From a virus, in IMG/VR virus record IMGVR_UViG_3300034355_001150, positions 1-64,000 of that record: a stretch of 64,000 nt of DNA; one strand, written 5' to 3'. The translations under genes were made by a program, and so were the position numbers. Within the stretch, counting starts at the first letter, position 1, and every line of letters starts with the position of its first letter. Under the pieces are notes generated by a model, which worked only from the letters and a program-made list of their open reading frames with translations, was not told where the DNA came from and searched no databases. Of the stretch, positions 52,927 to 59,825 are shown one piece after another.

Positions 52927-54879
52927 TTATCGTTGTTGTTTTTCTTGTTCTACTGCTCTTTTCACTTCGTCTCGTAATTCTGGTGGCACATCATACAACG
53001 CTATGTCCTTTTGATTAACAGCGATTTTGCATAGCTCTGGTGTTCTCAGTTCTTCTGGCACTGCTCCCAACGCCTCGCCATTTTGACTAACAGCGATTTT
53101 GCATAGCTCTGGTGTTCTTAATTCTTCTGGCACATAATGCAACGCTATGCCCCTTTGATTAACAGCGATTTTGCATAGTGATGGTGTTCTTAGTTGTTTC
53201 GGGTGTTCTGGCACATAGTCCAACGCCAAACCATTTTGTCTAACAGCGATGTTACATAGATCGGGTGTTCTTAGTTCAGGAGGCCATATTTGTGCCAACG
53301 CCTTGCCATTTTGACTAACAGCGATTTTGCATATATCTGCATATTCTGGCAAATTTGTTGGTACGATTTTCAGTATCTCGCTATCTTGTCTGACTGCGGC
53401 TTTGCATATTTCCGAGTATTCCGGTAAATCGCGTGGCATCTGGATCAACACCTTGGGATTTTGACTAACAGCGATTTTGCATATATCTGCATATTCTGGC
53501 AATTCTGGTGGCACGTATCTCCACATCTCTCCTTTTTGACTAACTGCCATTTCGCACAATTCCGGCGTCCTTGAATCGATTGGTATATATACCAACGCAT
53601 TGCCATCTTGACTAATAGCGATTTTACATAGTTTGGTATAACCAGTAGTAGATGGTTGAATGAACTCTAGATTTTTGTAATACGATTGCACCAATCCTTC
53701 CAAAATTTCAAAATTTCTTCGTATATCTCTATTTGCTTGAGATATAAGTAATTCGGGATCTCTTTTCAGCACATTCAATATCACGTCTTTATATCTCTCA
53801 ATCATATTACTCGGAACATTCAGCGATAATTCCGGGTCTGCTTGAATCGCTTTGTCCCATGCCGCGGGATCATTAGTGTATTCACCGGTATTTGGATCAA
53901 TCAGATATTGTAAGCCAGGTGATAGACCCGATATCTCATTGATGTACATTTTTCTTACCCAGGCCGGTGCTCGTAGTGCTTGATTGGGACTTACTTTAAT
54001 TTGATCGCTTATCAAATTAGGTTTTTTATTTTGAATTACTTGTAGGTTTTCATCTGATAGGTCAAATACCGAGAAGTTATTGTCGGCTAAGTAACCACCA
54101 CCCTCAATTCCTTTTACCTTGTCGCTTAGTAATAAACTCATGATCTGAGGATGAAGCTTTTCTGATGGCTTTTGGTTATTATATGCCTTCATCTCTCCTA
54201 AATTGCCATTAGGTTCAAGCACGAATGTAAGCAATACCTGACCGTTTTTCCTCAAGCTCAGTATTCGCTGATTTGGGTTGCTTTTTCCAGTTACATTACC
54301 ACAATGCTTGCCGTGCTTGCCTTCTCTGTCGCAATAGGCCCTGTCGACCCACCACCAAGCAGAGCCATCAGGGAATTTCATCAATTCATAGTCGCCTTCT
54401 TGTGGTTCTATTGGTGGCAAATTACGCTTAGACTGTTTCTCGCTCCAATCTTGTTCTATTGATTGCAAATCATTGATAATTTCATCATAAGACTTCTTAC
54501 CGAATTGATACTGATCAATCGCCGGTATATTAAACCCAAAGAAGTGTCCGAGATCATTCTGAATTTCTTTTATATCAGGTACTTGTTTTCCTGCTTGTTG
54601 ATCAACAAGCATATTGCCGACATTCTTCATATACCAAACGATTTTTTCGTCTTTTTTGAGCGTAGCCTTTGCCCACTTGAGTTGATCTGTGATTTCTTGT
54701 TGGAAATCGGGATACTTAGCCTTCATCGAGGCAATCATACCATCATAACTGGCTTCAGTGAGATTCACTTCTTCGTATATCTTCTTGCTGGATTCTAACA
54801 CGAACTGATGAAACAACTGATAAGCAGTTGTTTCATCATCATTCATTAGTGATTCAAGGATTTTGGAAAAGTGTGACAT
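52927..54879 (-). CDS. Large protein with C-terminal DUF4116-like repeats
   Basis: A 650-residue protein. The N-terminal half contains a conserved-looking block with SAWWWVDRAYCDREGKHGKHC, GN, ILSLRKNGQVLLTFVL, GEMKAYNNQKPSEKLHP and IEGGGYLADNNFSVFDL, a type I recall from large phage genomes without assigned function. From about residue 420 to 640 there are about nine helical repeats like ELCKIAVSQNGEAL-x-x-VPEELRTP, the pattern of DUF4116 found in large bacterial and protist-associated effector-like proteins. It may be a protein-interaction scaffold. A late promoter at 54902-54909 leaves a leader of only about 15 nt with no ribosome-binding site. Confidence 0.65.
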   Translation of the reverse strand: MSHFSKILESLMNDDETTAYQLFHQFVLESSKKIYEEVNLTEASYDGMIASMKAKYPDFQQEITDQLKWAKATLKKDEKIVWYMKNVGNMLVDQQAGKQVPDIKEIQNDLGHFFGFNIPAIDQYQFGKKSYDEIINDLQSIEQDWSEKQSKRNLPPIEPQEGDYELMKFPDGSAWWWVDRAYCDREGKHGKHCGNVTGKSNPNQRILSLRKNGQVLLTFVLEPNGNLGEMKAYNNQKPSEKLHPQIMSLLLSDKVKGIEGGGYLADNNFSVFDLSDENLQVIQNKKPNLISDQIKVSPNQALRAPAWVRKMYINEISGLSPGLQYLIDPNTGEYTNDPAAWDKAIQADPELSLNVPSNMIERYKDVILNVLKRDPELLISQANRDIRRNFEILEGLVQSYYKNLEFIQPSTTGYTKLCKIAISQDGNALVYIPIDSRTPELCEMAVSQKGEMWRYVPPELPEYADICKIAVSQNPKVLIQMPRDLPEYSEICKAAVRQDSEILKIVPTNLPEYADICKIAVSQNGKALAQIWPPELRTPDLCNIAVRQNGLALDYVPEHPKQLRTPSLCKIAVNQRGIALHYVPEELRTPELCKIAVSQNGEALGAVPEELRTPELCKIAVNQKDIALYDVPPELRDEVKRAVEQEKQQR

Positions 54880-54885
54880 AATAAT

Positions 54886-55779
54886 TCATATAATAATGAA
54901 GTATTTATCTGAAACCTCAAATTTCTTCAGAACAAGGCGCTCACCTTTCGCATTAGCTTCACCAATCATACCTTCATCTGCCATCAGATTCACCAAGGCA
55001 TGAACATACTTATCATTAAGGCGAAATTTCTTCTTCAGAATGTCATTAGTGATCTTCTTTTGGTGCAAAGTAAAGGTAGCTACCTTAAACCAAATCTTAT
55101 CATCAGCATAACCTAACGTATGAACGTATGCCTTTATAAGAAGATTTCTATACTGATCGTCTTTTCTTTTATTCTTGATCCAATCATTGTAAAAATCAAG
55201 TGCCATTGCAATCAGAATAGTGCTTACAACGATAGTACCGATAATACCACCCAGATGAAGGTAAACAAATTTAAGAATTATCACAATAAGAGCTACAAGA
55301 AGCACTGGAACAAAAAATGATGCAGCAGCGCCAACCAGTCCACCCACTATCATATCTGATATAAATCCACCACCGTGGTGTGCATCAGCAAAAACGCCAT
55401 AAATCATTCCGATAATTGTAAAAGGAATAATAGTAATTCCAGTGAATATACTACCCTGAGGAACCCACTCTCTGTTTGATGTAGAAGAAGAAACACTTGA
55501 GGTAATTGACGAAACAGAATTGGAAACACTTGAGGTAATTGACGAAACAGAATTGGAAACACTTGACGATGAACCTGCTAATGAAGATTTTGATCTCGAA
55601 GCGATATCGGAAAGTCCTTCAGAGGTAAGATCATAGCCTTGCATAAGAAAAATTGATCCTTTGCCATAAGTAGCTTCGGCAATAGATGTTGCCATGCTCG
55701 TATTAAGAGCATCAATTTTTACATTAAAGGGATATTGACCATGAAGACGAATGGTAGCAAGAAATGAAGACATTGACAT
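54886..55779 (-). CDS. Membrane protein with serine-rich linker and C-terminal winged helix
   Basis: A 297-residue protein: an N-terminal soluble segment (1-60), a serine-rich linker (about 62-100) encoded by 33-bp tandem repeats, three hydrophobic segments (about 111-130, 142-170, 173-196) and a C-terminal domain. The C-terminal domain (about 236-290: ITNDILKKKFRLNDKYVHAL, NLMADEGMIGEANAKGERLV) matches the FtsK-gamma type winged helix, which in FtsK reads DNA polarity sequences. A membrane-tethered DNA-binding protein is the simplest reading; it could anchor phage or host DNA at the envelope. A sigma70-type promoter lies upstream. Confidence 0.62.
   Translation of the reverse strand: MSMSSFLATIRLHGQYPFNVKIDALNTSMATSIAEATYGKGSIFLMQGYDLTSEGLSDIASRSKSSLAGSSSSVSNSVSSITSSVSNSVSSITSSVSSSTSNREWVPQGSIFTGITIIPFTIIGMIYGVFADAHHGGGFISDMIVGGLVGAAASFFVPVLLVALIVIILKFVYLHLGGIIGTIVVSTILIAMALDFYNDWIKNKRKDDQYRNLLIKAYVHTLGYADDKIWFKVATFTLHQKKITNDILKKKFRLNDKYVHALVNLMADEGMIGEANAKGERLVLKKFEVSDKYFIII
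54902..54909 (-). promoter_or_regulatory. T4-type late promoter (GATAAATA)
   Basis: Minus-strand CAGATAAATACTTC, inside the end of the membrane-protein gene and 22 bp before the ATG at 54879. Confidence 0.55.
55491..55556. repeat. 33-bp tandem repeat, two copies
   Basis: Two perfect 33-bp units starting at 55491 and 55524, with a partial third, code for 11-residue serine-rich repeats (SVSSITSSVSN) in the linker of the membrane protein. Copy number probably varies by slippage and changes linker length in frame. Confidence 0.85.
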
Positions 55780-55812
55780 GATTTTTATCTCTCGTTGGTT
55801 GGTATGGAGAGT

Positions 55813-55840
55813 ATTATACAGAAAGATTCAGGAAAGTCAA
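55813..55840 (-). promoter_or_regulatory. sigma70-type promoter
   Basis: TTGACT (55835-55840) and TATAAT (55813-55818), 16-bp spacer, before the membrane-protein gene. Confidence 0.75.
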
Positions 55841-55860
55841 ATGTTTTTTATGAGAGAAGG

Positions 55861-55958
55861 ATGAACGCAATAGTTCATTATAATGGAGAAATTGTGGTAG
55901 TAGGTTCAGAGATGAGCGTAGCTCATCTGATGATTGGTTAGCACCAATCATCTTTTTT
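55861..55958 (+). ncRNA. Candidate small RNA ending in a terminator
   Basis: A TATAAT at 55879-55884 (no good -35) precedes two adjacent perfect hairpins: AGATGAGC/GCTCATCT (55910-55928) and the terminator. The only ORF is 26 codons (55861-55941) whose ATG touches its AGAAGG site, leaving no spacing, and whose stop lies in the terminator loop. An RNA of about 65 nt or a mini-leader is more plausible than a protein. Confidence 0.4.
55929..55958 (+). terminator. Rho-independent terminator
   Basis: GATGATTGGT and ACCAATCATC form a 10-bp perfect stem with loop TAGC and six T. Only the plus strand has the T-run. Confidence 0.88.
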
Positions 55959-55973
55959 CTTACACGATTAAAA

Positions 55974-56665
55974 GATAAATTCTTGTTTAATAAGAATATT
56001 ATTGTTGAATAATGATGGAGGATAGTGAGATTTGAGATTACCTCACTTCGGGAGGATTGTGCTGGGTTTATGACAGCCCCCTTTCAGGGGACAATCATAA
56101 TCTTCGGTTGGGACCGGAGGGATACAACAGGTAGGATTTTTTTGAACTCTTGGACGGGGGGCTCGCACCCAACCCCGGTACCTACTGCGACTTTCTTATT
56201 AAGGGATTCCCTGGCGTTAATTTGGAATTCCCAGTCCTTCATCAAATAATGGTATTACTTGAAACAAGTTCAATAGACGATTGATTACTCAACCTCAAAC
56301 CTATTACAGTGACGCAAAATTCCTTCTCCATAAGGAGAGGATTTTTAAAGGCATCCAGACACGCGATGGACTGGGTAGTGCGCCAAGGCTTGGATGCGAC
56401 CTCCAAAATTACGTTCCTCCACACAGCAGAGAGGCATTCCGTTGCCGAATTATCAGAGGAGCCGGCTATCTCCAAAAATCGCAGTGGGTGCCAGTTTTGT
56501 TTCCCACTCTGGCAAGTGGTTTGTAACGCTAGTTTAAAGGGCACCCGGTTACCTGGAGTCCACGGAGTAAGCTCTACCGCGAGGCGACGGTAATGATAAT
56601 CAGATTATCTGCTTGCCCCGTCTGAACAAGCACTTTTATTTATACACAATACTACGCTTGTTCAG
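55974..56665. ncRNA. Large structured non-coding RNA candidate (about 650 nt)
   Basis: No convincing gene in about 700 bp, G+C visibly above the surroundings, and many perfect helices. 56055-56096 is a junction with no unpaired bases: GATTGT/ACAATC enclosing GCTG/CAGC and CCCCT/AGGGG. Further helices are GCATCCA/TGGATGC (56351-56397), TCTCC/GGAGA (56325-56338), AGTGGG/CCCACT versus TGCCAG/CTGGCA (56483-56514), TACCG/CGGTA (56575-56592), GATAAT/ATTATC (56595-56609) and CTGAACAAGC/GCTTGTTCAG (56622-56665). A late-like box GATAAATT starts it on plus (55974-55981), while TATAAATA faces left at 56637-56644, so the strand is unsettled. One helix (CTTCGGT/ACCGGAG) needs a U-G pair that exists only in the plus transcript. 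It resembles the ornate large phage RNAs (GOLLD, ROOL) in size and complexity; identity is not established. Confidence 0.65.
56637..56644 (-). promoter_or_regulatory. TATAAATA box inside a 10-bp inverted repeat
   Basis: Minus-strand TATAAATA lies in the 24-nt loop between CTGAACAAGC (56622-56631) and GCTTGTTCAG (56656-56665). If used, it would transcribe the whole structured region leftward. Confidence 0.45.
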
Positions 56666-56686
56666 GAATCACGTCAAGTAAAAAGG

Positions 56687-57070
56687 TCAAATGCCACGTA
56701 TTTTCTTAATCTCAGTTTTCATGTCATCAACCGATATTTTTCCATCTACGTATGATATCAATAGCGATTTAAATTCCTTGATAAATTTTTTAATCTCAGT
56801 GCTTTCATAAGTATCCAAGGCATTCTTAACATACTTTGCGATTATTGTGGGATTGTTTCCGATAGAATATGTTGCAACATGTATTCTATTCTTAAACACC
56901 TTCATTCTACATTTGGTGTGGGGTAATTCGTCGGGTTGAGTGCGAGTCCATAGCGTGATGTTACCGGGAATACCAGTAACATCAGCAATCAGATTGCCCA
57001 TTTCGGCAATGAATGTATCTTCTCGTAGATTCATTCTGAGCTTATTATGAGGTAATTCAGAAATTTTCAT
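56687..57070 (-). CDS. Unknown protein, paralogue-like to its upstream neighbour
   Basis: A 127-residue protein: GIPGNITLWTRTQPDELPHTKCRMKV at about 33-58, then a helical C-terminal part. The neighbour at 57067 has the same layout (GLPVNIYVSS...HGPRIKVM, then helices ending in a short YWNDEIDTTEMVQEL). Proteins with this G-(L/I)-P-x-x-(I/V)-x-(L/V)-W/V pattern occur in phages and bacteria without known function. The two genes overlap by 4 bp. Confidence 0.6.
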   Translation of the reverse strand: MKISELPHNKLRMNLREDTFIAEMGNLIADVTGIPGNITLWTRTQPDELPHTKCRMKVFKNRIHVATYSIGNNPTIIAKYVKNALDTYESTEIKKFIKEFKSLLISYVDGKISVDDMKTEIKKIRGI

Positions 57071-57408
57071 AATGAACGTAGTTCTTGAACCATTTCTGTG
57101 GTATCAATCTCGTCATTCCAATATTTCATCAATACATCGTAGTTTTTGTTGATGTATTCCCTTAGTGCATTTAATACATCATTGGTGAGTGTATCGTAAC
57201 CGATTACATCATCCTGCGTGATGTTTCTTTTTAGTATAACGCTAACTGTTTCGTGTGGATTAAAATTATCATCAGTGTTGGTCATAACCTTAATTCTCGG
57301 TCCGTGACGTTTATTCACGCTGCCGCCGCTACTGACATAAATGTTTACGGGCAATCCGGAAGTCCTTTTCCAGATATTGCTCATCTCAAATAGATCATCA
57401 ACGAACAT
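57067..57408 (-). CDS. Unknown protein, paralogue-like to its downstream neighbour
   Basis: A 113-residue protein; NIWKRTSGLPVNIYVSSGG followed by RHGPRIKVMTNTDD and a helical tail. It starts directly after clpP on the same strand; an internal ATG at 57384 is an alternative start because the family motif begins there. A shared fold with 56687 is inferred from pattern, not from strong identity. Confidence 0.6.
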   Translation of the reverse strand: MFVDDLFEMSNIWKRTSGLPVNIYVSSGGSVNKRHGPRIKVMTNTDDNFNPHETVSVILKRNITQDDVIGYDTLTNDVLNALREYINKNYDVLMKYWNDEIDTTEMVQELRSL

Positions 57409-57409
57409 T

Positions 57410-58000
57410 TCAGATACTATTTCTATCTACGATGATTTTATCAGCCAATCCATAGGCAACCGATTCTTCCGCTGACATAAATGTATCTCTGTCCATATCT
57501 CGTTCAAATTCTGCATAAGTTTTACCAGCAGAATTATGATTAACGTAGATATTAGTGAGTGTTTCTTTTACCTTCTGAATTTCTTTTGCTTGAATCTGAA
57601 TATCAGATGCCATGCCGCTCGCACCACCGCTCGGTTGATGAATCATGTGCCTTGCATTGGGTAACATAATTCGCTTACCCGGTGAACCAGCAGTAGCTAA
57701 TAACGAACCCATACTACATGCCTGTCCAGTCACGATAGTAGATACATCGGGCTTGATGAATCGCATAGTATCGTAGATTGCCATTCCAGCGGTTACTTCA
57801 CCTCCACCAGAGTTGATATACATAAATATGTCGGTTTCTGTATCTTCGGCCTCTAAAAATAGCAATTGAGCTACCACAACATGGCTCATTTCAGTGTGAA
57901 TAGAACCATTTAAAAATATAATTCTTTCTTTCAATAGCCTGGAAAAAATATCATAACTTCGTTCAGAAGTGGCTGTTTTTTCTATTACAAATGGAATCAT
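57410..58000 (-). CDS. clpP: ATP-dependent Clp protease proteolytic subunit ClpP
   Basis: A 196-residue serine peptidase with the complete triad: Ser96 in GQACSMGS, His121 in RHMIHQPSGG and Asp170 in DMDRDTFM, at the spacing of E. coli ClpP (97/122/171). YINSGGGEVTAGMAIYDTM is the substrate-strand region. There is no long propeptide. ClpP forms tetradecamers that degrade proteins fed by ClpA or ClpX. No ClpA/ClpX is visible here, so it would use a host unfoldase or one encoded elsewhere. GAGGG precedes the ATG. It may process phage proteins or alter host proteolysis; phage ClpP proteins are also known as prohead-protease-like enzymes, but there is no head gene nearby. Confidence 0.93.
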   Translation of the reverse strand: MIPFVIEKTATSERSYDIFSRLLKERIIFLNGSIHTEMSHVVVAQLLFLEAEDTETDIFMYINSGGGEVTAGMAIYDTMRFIKPDVSTIVTGQACSMGSLLATAGSPGKRIMLPNARHMIHQPSGGASGMASDIQIQAKEIQKVKETLTNIYVNHNSAGKTYAEFERDMDRDTFMSAEESVAYGLADKIIVDRNSI

Positions 58001-58015
58001 TTATTTTCCCTCATG

Positions 58016-58411
58016 TTAAGATTCTGTTCCCTCTGATTCTTCTACGCAAAACTCAACCGATTCTTTAGTTAGTGTGCGTAATGCATCTTTTTCTATATAC
58101 AGTCTGCGAACAACATCCTCAAGACTCTTATATTCATTAACTGAGATATGTCCTTGCGCTCCCTCGGCCAAAAATACCATGTCCCAATAGTTTTTAGCAG
58201 TCAAAAAGATATTGGCCGCTATAATCATTTGATTTTTATCTTCTTTGTCTTTTGTACCGGATGCAAAAACAGCAGCAGAATTCATTGCTTCTGTTAATAC
58301 AACTGAGCATATTCTCGCCCTGCCAAATTTGGTATATTTTTCAATTTCCTGAGACAAAGATGCAGATGATATACAAATCAATCCGCATCCTATAATGTGT
58401 TTAATTTTCAT
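58016..58411 (-). CDS. Secreted/periplasmic small protein
   Basis: A 131-residue protein with an N-terminal signal (MKIKHIIGCGLICISSASLS, cleavage near SLS-Q) and a helical body with two cysteines (near residues 35 and 122) that could form a disulphide. No family is recognised. It overlaps the upstream small membrane-protein gene by 11 bp, and is probably in one unit with it. It may be involved in the envelope or superinfection exclusion, by inference only. Confidence 0.58.
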   Translation of the reverse strand: MKIKHIIGCGLICISSASLSQEIEKYTKFGRARICSVVLTEAMNSAAVFASGTKDKEDKNQMIIAANIFLTAKNYWDMVFLAEGAQGHISVNEYKSLEDVVRRLYIEKDALRTLTKESVEFCVEESEGTES

Positions 58412-58649
58412 TTATTAGTGATAGTAGTAATTCACGATGATGATACACCGTTCCACTCAAGTATATCACCAACAATCCGATGTTGACCAGAAAAATGTTG
58501 AAATCTCTCACTCGCCATGCCCACAACGCATACAACAATGCACCAAAATTACTGATGTAGATATTAAGTGGGGCTATCTGAAATGCAGTCAGAGTAGCCC
58601 CAATCAATGCAACAATCAAACCAAAATTTTTAATTACGCTATTAAGCAT
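58401..58649 (-). CDS. Small three-helix membrane protein
   Basis: An 82-residue, very hydrophobic protein: IVALIGATLTAFQIAPLNIY, NFGALLYALWAWRV and FLVNIGLLVIYLSGTVY, three transmembrane helices, resembling small SWEET/MtN3-type phage membrane proteins that I recall (GA-LT-F-I-PLN). The ATG at 58649 overlaps the TAA of the upstream gene, choosing it over an in-frame TTG. Transport or an accessory envelope role is possible; not established. Confidence 0.62.
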   Translation of the reverse strand: MLNSVIKNFGLIVALIGATLTAFQIAPLNIYISNFGALLYALWAWRVRDFNIFLVNIGLLVIYLSGTVYHHRELLLSLINEN

Positions 58650-58806
58650 AATCAAAATCTTCTAATGATGCTGCATAAGCATGTTCAAGAAAATCAATCT
58701 GCCATTGAATTTCTTGGAGAGATTCTACTGTGAGTTCTTCGGATTCAAATTGCTCATACAATGAATTCAGTTCGGTCTTGATAGAAGCGTTGTCTGAAAT
58801 AATCAT
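58642..58806 (-). CDS. 54-residue helical acidic protein
   Basis: A short protein (MIISDNASIKTELNSLYEQ...) with two predicted helices, LQEIQWQIDFLEHAYAA in the second. The ATG at 58806 follows GGAGAA. It is driven by the consensus promoter at 58843-58870 and coupled to the membrane-protein gene. Function unknown. Confidence 0.6.
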   Translation of the reverse strand: MIISDNASIKTELNSLYEQFESEELTVESLQEIQWQIDFLEHAYAASLEDFDYA

Positions 58807-58842
58807 CTTAGGTTCTCCGTGGTTGGTGTTGATGATGGGTGA

Positions 58843-58870
58843 ATTATACACGCAAACCAAAAGATGTCAA
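58843..58870 (-). promoter_or_regulatory. sigma70-type promoter
   Basis: TTGACA (58865-58870) and TATAAT (58843-58848), 16-bp spacer, starting the unit 58806-57410 or at least its first genes. Confidence 0.8.
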
Positions 58871-58876
58871 GCGTTT

Positions 58877-59431
58877 TTAGCTTTTCAATAAAGATTTCAC
58901 GTTCTTCATGGTGTCCATGAGGATATTTTCCGCCCCACTCAACTCGGAGAACAGTTCGCCAACATGATCAACAACAACCCACTGAACTTTAGGATATGAG
59001 CGTATCACTTCGCTGACCAAATTTCTATAGTTGGTTAACTTAGTTCCGATTGTTGAATCATCTTCAGTGCTCCAATCAAATCCATATAATATAACAATAT
59101 CAGATGATACACTGGCTAAGTGCATTGCGATTATTTCTTCATGATTGATGACATCATGGGCAAATTCACCATGAAAATAGGTTACTTTGGGCATTACACC
59201 AAATTTTTCCTCACACTTTACCGGAAGATAAAGCATATTGGCTACCTGATTGAATCGTTTTCTTATTAGCTTATCTGCCTCAGACGAATCATAGCAAATG
59301 ATATTATCAGTTTTACACGTATGCCATGTTTTCCAACTACCCCAAAATTGTCCGCTTGCTTTTAGCGCAGCAACATCCTCGGTTGGGTCCATGACTGTAT
59401 CGTTGGCGAATACCCAATTTATTTTCATTTT
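58877..59431 (-). CDS. Unknown protein, possible small alpha/beta enzyme or nucleotide-binding fold
   Basis: A 184-residue protein, start chosen at MKINWVFANDTV. Alternating strands and helices are visible (KINWVFAN, DIVILYGFDWS, KVQWVVVDHVGELF), a pattern of a Rossmann-like fold without a clear P-loop. It overlaps the upstream gene by a few bases. I do not recognise a family. Confidence 0.6.
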   Translation of the reverse strand, partial: KMKINWVFANDTVMDPTEDVAALKASGQFWGSWKTWHTCKTDNIICYDSSEADKLIRKRFNQVANMLYLPVKCEEKFGVMPKVTYFHGEFAHDVINHEEIIAMHLASVSSDIVILYGFDWSTEDDSTIGTKLTNYRNLVSEVIRSYPKVQWVVVDHVGELFSELSGAENILMDTMKNVKSLLKS

Positions 59432-59778
59432 ACGATCAACGCTGTCCAATTTTCTGATGGAGGGGTTTCTGTAAATTCAGCAATACGACGCTTAATATCA
59501 TCGTAAAAACTGTTTACTTCTCCGCTCCAAAATCCATACAATGATTCTATACATTGCAAGCAATCGTCCCACTTTTTTTCTTTATACGCTTCAATCATGT
59601 CTTTATGTAATTCACTCATTTCTGCATTGAGTGACATTTCCTCAACAGGAACAGTTTCAATGACGCAAAAAGCCGTAGATGTTTCTGGCTTATCCTTAAA
59701 CAAGAACGTATCAAGTTCAAGAATGGTGTACTTAGTTGACAGACGTTCTGCTGATTCGTGACCGAAAATAATATTCAT
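59425..59778 (-). CDS. Conserved T4-like phage protein
   Basis: A 117-residue protein starting MNIIFGHESAERLSTKYTIL, then ELDTFLFKD, with a helical C-terminal half WDDCLQCIESLYGFWSGEVNSFYDDI. I recall close relatives in T4-like cyanophages and pelagiphages with no assigned function. A TATAAATA box at 59806-59813 precedes it. Confidence 0.68.
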   Translation of the reverse strand: MNIIFGHESAERLSTKYTILELDTFLFKDKPETSTAFCVIETVPVEEMSLNAEMSELHKDMIEAYKEKKWDDCLQCIESLYGFWSGEVNSFYDDIKRRIAEFTETPPSENWTALIVK

Positions 59779-59805
59779 GCGCTCTCCAATTTGCTAAATA
59801 TACTA

Positions 59806-59813
59806 TATTTATA
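59806..59813 (-). promoter_or_regulatory. T4-type late promoter (TATAAATA)
   Basis: Minus-strand TATAAATA 27 bp before the ATG at 59778, in the short divergent gap with the metallophosphoesterase gene. Confidence 0.5.
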
Positions 59814-59825
59814 TTATTCTAAACC

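Noticed and set aside
56483-56514. Classical H-type pseudoknot
   Set aside because: The two helices have no linkers between the strands, which makes simultaneous intramolecular formation sterically doubtful; reported as alternative helices instead.
56242-56593. ORFs of 74-100 codons on both strands in the structured region
   Set aside because: They overlap each other in several frames, lack ribosome-binding sites and family resemblance, and run through exact RNA helices.
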